Positions 13,722 to 16,921 of a stretch of 16,921 bases of DNA are shown here, one piece after another. Location of the stretch: assembly GCA_036620675.1 (NCBI GenBank), contig JAZHEE010000055.1; one strand, written 5' to 3'. The stretch is from Jejubacter sp036620675 (GTDB taxonomy: Bacteria; Pseudomonadota; Gammaproteobacteria; Enterobacterales; Enterobacteriaceae). The notes below the pieces were generated by a model. It was not told the origin of the DNA and did no database searches. It was given only the letters and a program-made list of their open reading frames with translations. A program made the translations under genes and the position numbers. Position 1 is the first letter of the stretch. Each line of letters begins with the position of its first letter.

Positions 13722-14750
13722 TTAGCTCTGGCTCAGGCGGGTCACCAGGGTCGGAAGCATCCAGGCGCCGCCGGGGCGGATCATCATGCAGCGACCGGTA
13801 TCACCGTCTGAACTGGCGACAAAGCGCTGGCCGTTCCATGTCCAGCTGGCGAAGCGCATACAGTCGCCCAGCCCGCGTCCTTTCTGATACAAATCGATCG
13901 TTCCCGCATGGTACGCCGTCGCGCTGGTGGTCACCTGTTGCACTGGTTCGCGGCTTTCGCTGTTGATAACGAACCAGATATCGCCGCTGTTATAGGCGCC
14001 GCGCCAGCAGGACGCCCCTGCCAGCGCATAGCGATCGTCCAGACGGGCGAAATACCAGTGTTCGCCCCCCCACTCATCGTCACAGTCGCCGCTGGACTTA
14101 ATGGACGATATCAGCTTCGGTTTTATCTGCGCGATCTCTTCAGCGGTCATGGCGCGACTCTCTTTGTCCACCACCGGCGCTTTTACGACAACGGTGGCGG
14201 GATTCGGCGACCGCACGCCGGATTCATCCCGGGATCCGGCTCTTATCAAGGCTCCCCGGGTTCCCACCCTTCCCTGCACGTCATCCATTTTGAGCAACAC
14301 CGCACTGGATCCCGCCCCGGAAAGTGGATACGCGCCGCGGGCGTCTTCAAAATGAATATCGGTGCCGTTATGCAGCGCAGCCATAAAAGCGTCGGACTGG
14401 CGGGTATTCATCTGCCAGGCGTCATCTTCGCCAGGCTACAACTCGCCCAGTGCCTGGCCTTCCACCACCAGCTGCGGCGCGCCACCAGAACGCTGTCCGT
14501 CCTCGCTATCCGCAAGCCTCACCCGATTTTCCAGCGCCGTACCCGGGCCCGCCTTACGAATCAACAACACGCTGGCGGCCTGCTCTGTGCCTTCCGGCGA
14601 GTAGCCTGCGGCCCGGCAGGTCAGCGTGTTATCGCAAACCAGATCCCAGTCCTTATGGGAAAAACTAATCCCATCTGACGTAATAGCCCGGGCGACCGAC
14701 GACGCCAGGCAGCAAAGCGCAAGTAAGCTAAGGTGATTCCATTTGATCAT
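13722..14750 (-). pseudogene. DUF1176-family exported protein interrupted by an in-frame amber codon
   Basis: The frame from the ATG at 14750 to the TAA at 13722 spans 343 codons but has one TAG at 14436-14438, after residue 104. Both halves are in the same phase and both belong to DUF1176. The first has a signal peptide ending near SSVARA, then FSHKDWDLVCDNTLTCRAAGY; the second has DCDDEWGGEHWYFARLDDR, ALAGASCWRGAYNSGD and a C-terminal WTWNGQRFVASSDGDTGRC. Cysteine pairs suggest a periplasmic disulphide-bonded protein. GGGGAA precedes the ATG. A Gln (CAG) or Trp to TAG change is the simplest cause; a sequencing error or stop read-through cannot be excluded. The second half could restart at the ATG at 14411, but it would then lack a signal peptide. 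The function of the family is unknown. Confidence 0.85.
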
Positions 14751-14844
14751 GACAGATTCCCCAATAACCAGTATGACTCCCGGGCCTGGAAGCGTTGGTC
14801 AGTATAGCCAGAAGAGGCTTTACTCCCGGCGCTTTCTTTGTCAT

Positions 14845-14871
14845 CATTTAGGAAATGTTCATTTTCTAAAT
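14845..14871. promoter_or_regulatory. Operator-like palindrome upstream of second TetR gene
   Basis: ATTTAGGAAATG (14846-14857) and CATTTTCTAAAT (14860-14871) are inverted arms that agree at 11 of 12 positions around TT. The site ends 10 bases before the regulator's start codon, right over its Shine-Dalgarno approach, which fits autorepression. Its half-site resembles that of the palindrome before the hydrolase gene. Confidence 0.6.
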
Positions 14872-14881
14872 AAGGGTCGCC

Positions 14882-15484
14882 ATGGGTCGATCACCGGTTA
14901 AAGAGCGCGGACGCCCGCGTGAATTCGATACTGACCGCGCGCTGGATCAGGCCATGCTGGTTTTCCGCACCCGCGGCTATCACGCCGCGTCGATCAGCGA
15001 GTTAAGCACCGCCATGGGGCTAACATCGGGCAGTATCTACAAGGCCTTCAGGGATAAGCGCAATCTGTTTATTCAGGTGTTCACCCGCTATCTGTCCCAG
15101 CGCGGCACAGCGCTGCGCAATCGCCTGGCTCCCCTGACCAGCGGTCGGGAACGTCTGGCGGAATGGCTGCGTTTCTATCTGGAGTCAGCAACGGCTCTGG
15201 AAGGGCGACGCGGCTGCCTGGTGGTGGGCAGCACGGTGGAATCCAGGGCCCTGGATGAAGAGCTGGCCGGGCTGGCCCGCCAGGCCGTGCTGCGTAATCG
15301 AACGTTTATTGACGAAATGATTCGCAAAGGCCAGCGTGACGGATCGATTGATGCCCGTATCGATCCTGGCCTGACGGCCGATCTGCTGCTCTGCCTGACG
15401 CTGGGCATGCGCGTGATGGGAAAGGTGACGGAAATTAGCGATGCTGACGCCGCTATCGCGCAAATTATGAAGCTGCTCGACTAA
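14882..15484 (+). CDS. TetR-family regulator, probably of the downstream hydrolase
   Basis: This cytosolic repressor has 200 residues. The N-terminal helix-turn-helix is typical: FDTDRALDQAMLVFRTRGYH, SISELSTAMGLTSGSIYKAF, then RDKRNLF (about 15-63), preceded by a basic arm KERGRPRE. The C-terminal half includes GRRGCLVVGSTVES, which recurs in TetR regulators of oxidoreductase and hydrolase genes as I recall. The ATG at 14882 has AAGGG 5 bases upstream. It stands divergent from the broken DUF1176 gene and 59 bp before an alpha/beta hydrolase on the same strand. Palindromes with related half-sites precede both itself and the hydrolase, so self-regulation and control of the hydrolase are likely. 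The inducer is unknown. Confidence 0.87.
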   Translation: MGRSPVKERGRPREFDTDRALDQAMLVFRTRGYHAASISELSTAMGLTSGSIYKAFRDKRNLFIQVFTRYLSQRGTALRNRLAPLTSGRERLAEWLRFYLESATALEGRRGCLVVGSTVESRALDEELAGLARQAVLRNRTFIDEMIRKGQRDGSIDARIDPGLTADLLLCLTLGMRVMGKVTEISDADAAIAQIMKLLD

Positions 15485-15495
15485 AAAAATTTACT

Positions 15496-15523
15496 CATTA
15501 AGGAATCGATCGTTTCCTTAATG
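15496..15523. promoter_or_regulatory. Operator-like palindrome before the hydrolase gene
   Basis: CATTAAGGAA (15496-15505) and TTCCTTAATG (15514-15523) are perfect inverted arms; the core CGATCG is itself palindromic about the same centre, so 13 of 14 pairs match. It lies in the 59-bp gap between the TetR gene and the hydrolase, ending 20 bases before the hydrolase ATG. The half-site CATTAAGGAA resembles CATTTAGGAA before the TetR gene. Confidence 0.65.
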
Positions 15524-15543
15524 TCATCACAGGAGATATCACC

Positions 15544-16452
15544 ATGAAAACAAACCTGATGCATAACCGCCCCGCATCGCGCCCGGTAGCGTCGCTTTCC
15601 GGGTTTGAACATCGTTACGCCACCGTCAACGGCCTGCGGCTGCACTATGTGGCAGGTGGGCATCAGGCAGGCCCAACGCTGGTATTGCTGGCTGGCTTTC
15701 CCCAAAGCTGGTACGCCTGGCATAAGGTCATGAAGATTCTGGCCCCACGTTTTTATATTATCGCGCCAGACTTGCCAGGACAGGGCGATTCCGACAAACC
15801 GCTGGACGGCTACGATACGCTGACTACGGCCGACAGATTGCACACCCTGCTGCAACAGCTGGACATAAAGCGCTACTACCTCGCCGGGCACGACGTCGGC
15901 GCCTGGGTTGCCTGGCCCTTCGCCAACCGCTATCGCGATGAAGTGATACGCCTGGCGCTGCTCGACGCCGGCATACCTGGTCTTACCCTGCCGGACGCGT
16001 TGCCCACGGCTCCGGATAAGGCCTGGAAGACGTGGCACTTCGCGTTCCATACCATTGCCGATCTGCCGGAAGCGCTGATAAACGGGCGCGAACGTCTCTA
16101 TCTGGACTGGTTCCTGCGCCGTAAAACGGCATTTCCGGACGCCTTTTCGGAGCAGGATATCGATGAATACCTGCGGGTATTTACCACCAGCGGTGGCCTG
16201 CGGGCCGGGCTTGCCTGGTATCGGGCCGCCGAACTTTCCGCCCGCCAGAACCGAGAACTGCAGCAGGCAGGCCCCCTTAACGTGCCGGTACTGGCCATCA
16301 GCGCCGACCAGGGCTCGATCCCTGATATGGCGGCCCCGCTGCGCCCCTTCGTGACAGAAATAGAAGGGTGCCTCATCGCTCACTGCGGCCATTTTATTCC
16401 GGAAGAGCAGCCCCAGGCCGCCGCCCGGGCATTAAGCAACTTCTTTATCTGA
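15544..16452 (+). CDS. Alpha/beta hydrolase of the epoxide hydrolase/haloalkane dehalogenase type
   Basis: The 302-residue protein has an alpha/beta hydrolase core. The oxyanion motif is AGFPQSWYAWH (50-60, in place of HGFP), with APDLPGQGDSDKP (74-86) behind it. The nucleophile elbow is GHDVGAW with Asp117, typical of epoxide hydrolases and haloacetate dehalogenases rather than serine esterases. The catalytic His is His283 in HCGHFIPEEQP, and Asp255 (ISADQGS) may be the acid. A helical cap lies at about 150-230 with Tyr/Trp residues (TWHFAFHTI, LAWYRAAE) that could be epoxide-activating. No clear signal peptide is seen, so it is probably cytosolic. AGGAG precedes the ATG. A TetR gene 59 bp upstream and a palindrome in the gap suggest inducible expression. 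The substrate is unknown. Confidence 0.88.
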   Translation: MKTNLMHNRPASRPVASLSGFEHRYATVNGLRLHYVAGGHQAGPTLVLLAGFPQSWYAWHKVMKILAPRFYIIAPDLPGQGDSDKPLDGYDTLTTADRLHTLLQQLDIKRYYLAGHDVGAWVAWPFANRYRDEVIRLALLDAGIPGLTLPDALPTAPDKAWKTWHFAFHTIADLPEALINGRERLYLDWFLRRKTAFPDAFSEQDIDEYLRVFTTSGGLRAGLAWYRAAELSARQNRELQQAGPLNVPVLAISADQGSIPDMAAPLRPFVTEIEGCLIAHCGHFIPEEQPQAAARALSNFFI

Positions 16453-16478
16453 CGCAGACCGGGCGCCAGATAAAAAGC

Positions 16479-16921
16479 AGGGGGAACTCCCTCTCCCTTC
16501 AGGGTGTATGGGCCGGAGTGAGGGTGACAGGCGGCTTCGGCGCCCGGTTTCAGAACAAAAGCAGCAGAATATGATGATGTGGCGGGCTATTTCGTTCATT
16601 GCCGGGAAACTCCCTCTCCCGTTTCGGGAGAGGGCCGGAGTGAGGGAACAGGCGGCTCCGGCGCCCGGTTTCAGAACAAAAGCGGCAGAATATAACGATG
16701 CAGTGGGCTGTTCCGTTCACTGCCGGGAAACTCCCTCGCCTTTCAGGGAGAGGGCTGGCGTGAGGGTGACAGGCAGCTTCGGCGCCCTGTTTCAGAACAA
16801 AAGCGGCAGAATATAACGATGCAGTGGGCTGTTCCGTTCATTGGCGGGAAACTCCCTCGCCTTTCAGGGAGAGGGCTGGCGTGAGGGTGACAGGCAGCTT
16901 CGGCGCCCTGTTTCAGAACAA
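16479..16921 (+). repeat. Tandem array of the ~121-bp repeat, cut by the window end
   Basis: CTCCCTC blocks begin at 16487, 16610, 16731 and 16852, giving periods of 123, 121 and 121 bp. Each unit carries a CCCTC...GAGGG hairpin region, GGAGTGAGGG or GGCGTGAGGG, a GGCGCC block, TTTCAGAACAAAAGC and GCAGAATAT. In the second unit CCCTCTCCC (16612-16620) and GGGAGAGGG (16626-16634) form a perfect stem. The last two units differ at two positions over about 120 bp. The array begins 27 bases after the hydrolase stop and continues beyond the window. Open frames inside it reflect the repeat, not a gene. It is the same family as the inverted copy at 141-303. Confidence 0.92.

Noticed and set aside
13433..13966. 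177-codon plus-strand frame across the DUF1176/oxidoreductase gap
   Set aside because: It is dominated by Arg/Ser/Pro runs typical of antisense GC-rich DNA and overlaps the 3' end of DUF1176.
13908..14678. 256-codon plus-strand frame opposite DUF1176
   Set aside because: Its content is antisense-like (rich in His, Gly and Arg without motifs) and the opposite strand carries DUF1176 signatures and a signal peptide.
15481..16392. 303-codon minus-strand frame opposite the hydrolase
   Set aside because: It has no family motifs and lies fully antisense to a gene with complete alpha/beta hydrolase motifs; GC-rich codon usage often opens such antisense frames.
16508..16816. 102-codon open frame at the right end
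   Set aside because: It consists of tandem repeat units (EQKQQNMMMW, EQKAAEYNDA-like recurrences). It is a consequence of repeat periodicity near multiples of three and not a gene.
16479..16921. CRISPR array
   Set aside because: The whole 121-bp unit repeats with no short direct repeat separated by unique spacers, and there are no cas genes.

Overview
The window reads as chromosomal DNA of a member of the Enterobacterales, most likely the family Enterobacteriaceae. The products match Escherichia coli proteins such as YqeF, YbaA and YbdG closely, the ribosome binding sites and Rho-independent terminators are of the E. coli type, and several cAMP-CRP-like sites can be read by eye. The gene order is not that of E. 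coli K-12, and I cannot name the genus. There are no rRNA, tRNA, CRISPR, phage or transposase genes.

Layout. Positions 1-140 are GC-rich, hairpin-forming DNA without a recognisable gene. Positions 141-303 hold one and a third copies of a repeat of about 121 bp, in reverse orientation. From 472 to 5639 lie a YbdG-type MscS channel (+), a KdgM/NanC-family outer-membrane porin (-), the thiolase YqeF (-) and a DHA2-type drug efflux pump (-). A divergent TetR regulator (5706) with a palindrome in the shared gap probably controls the pump. YbaA (DUF1428) follows on the + strand and ends in a hairpin.

From 7091 to 11454 is the most coherent block: a CRP-like site and a LacI-family-like operator, then a full-length vSGLT-type sodium/sugar symporter, a terminator, a four-part cNMP-CBS-CBS-DUF294 protein and a DEDDh 3'-5' exonuclease. 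The last two genes are 1 bp apart. A pair of very small overlapping genes lies convergent to this block at 11494-11768: a 31-residue membrane peptide starting at TTG, then a 59-residue hydrophilic protein.

Positions 11918-14750 (- strand) look eroded: an AraC-family regulator remnant, an Old Yellow Enzyme homologue lacking key active-site residues, an open but frameshifted unrecognised stretch, and a DUF1176 gene split by one in-frame amber codon. A second TetR regulator (14882) and an alpha/beta hydrolase (15544) follow, each preceded by a palindrome with related half-sites, which suggests that one repressor controls both.

The window ends at 16479-16921 in more than three and a half tandem copies of the repeat seen at its start, now in the opposite orientation. 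About 16 kb of ordinary genes are thus bracketed by inverted copies of one repeat family. The strongest candidates for something undescribed are this repeat family, the symporter/DUF294/exonuclease association, the small overlapping gene pair and the amber-interrupted DUF1176 gene. Nothing here proves a new defence or mobile system.
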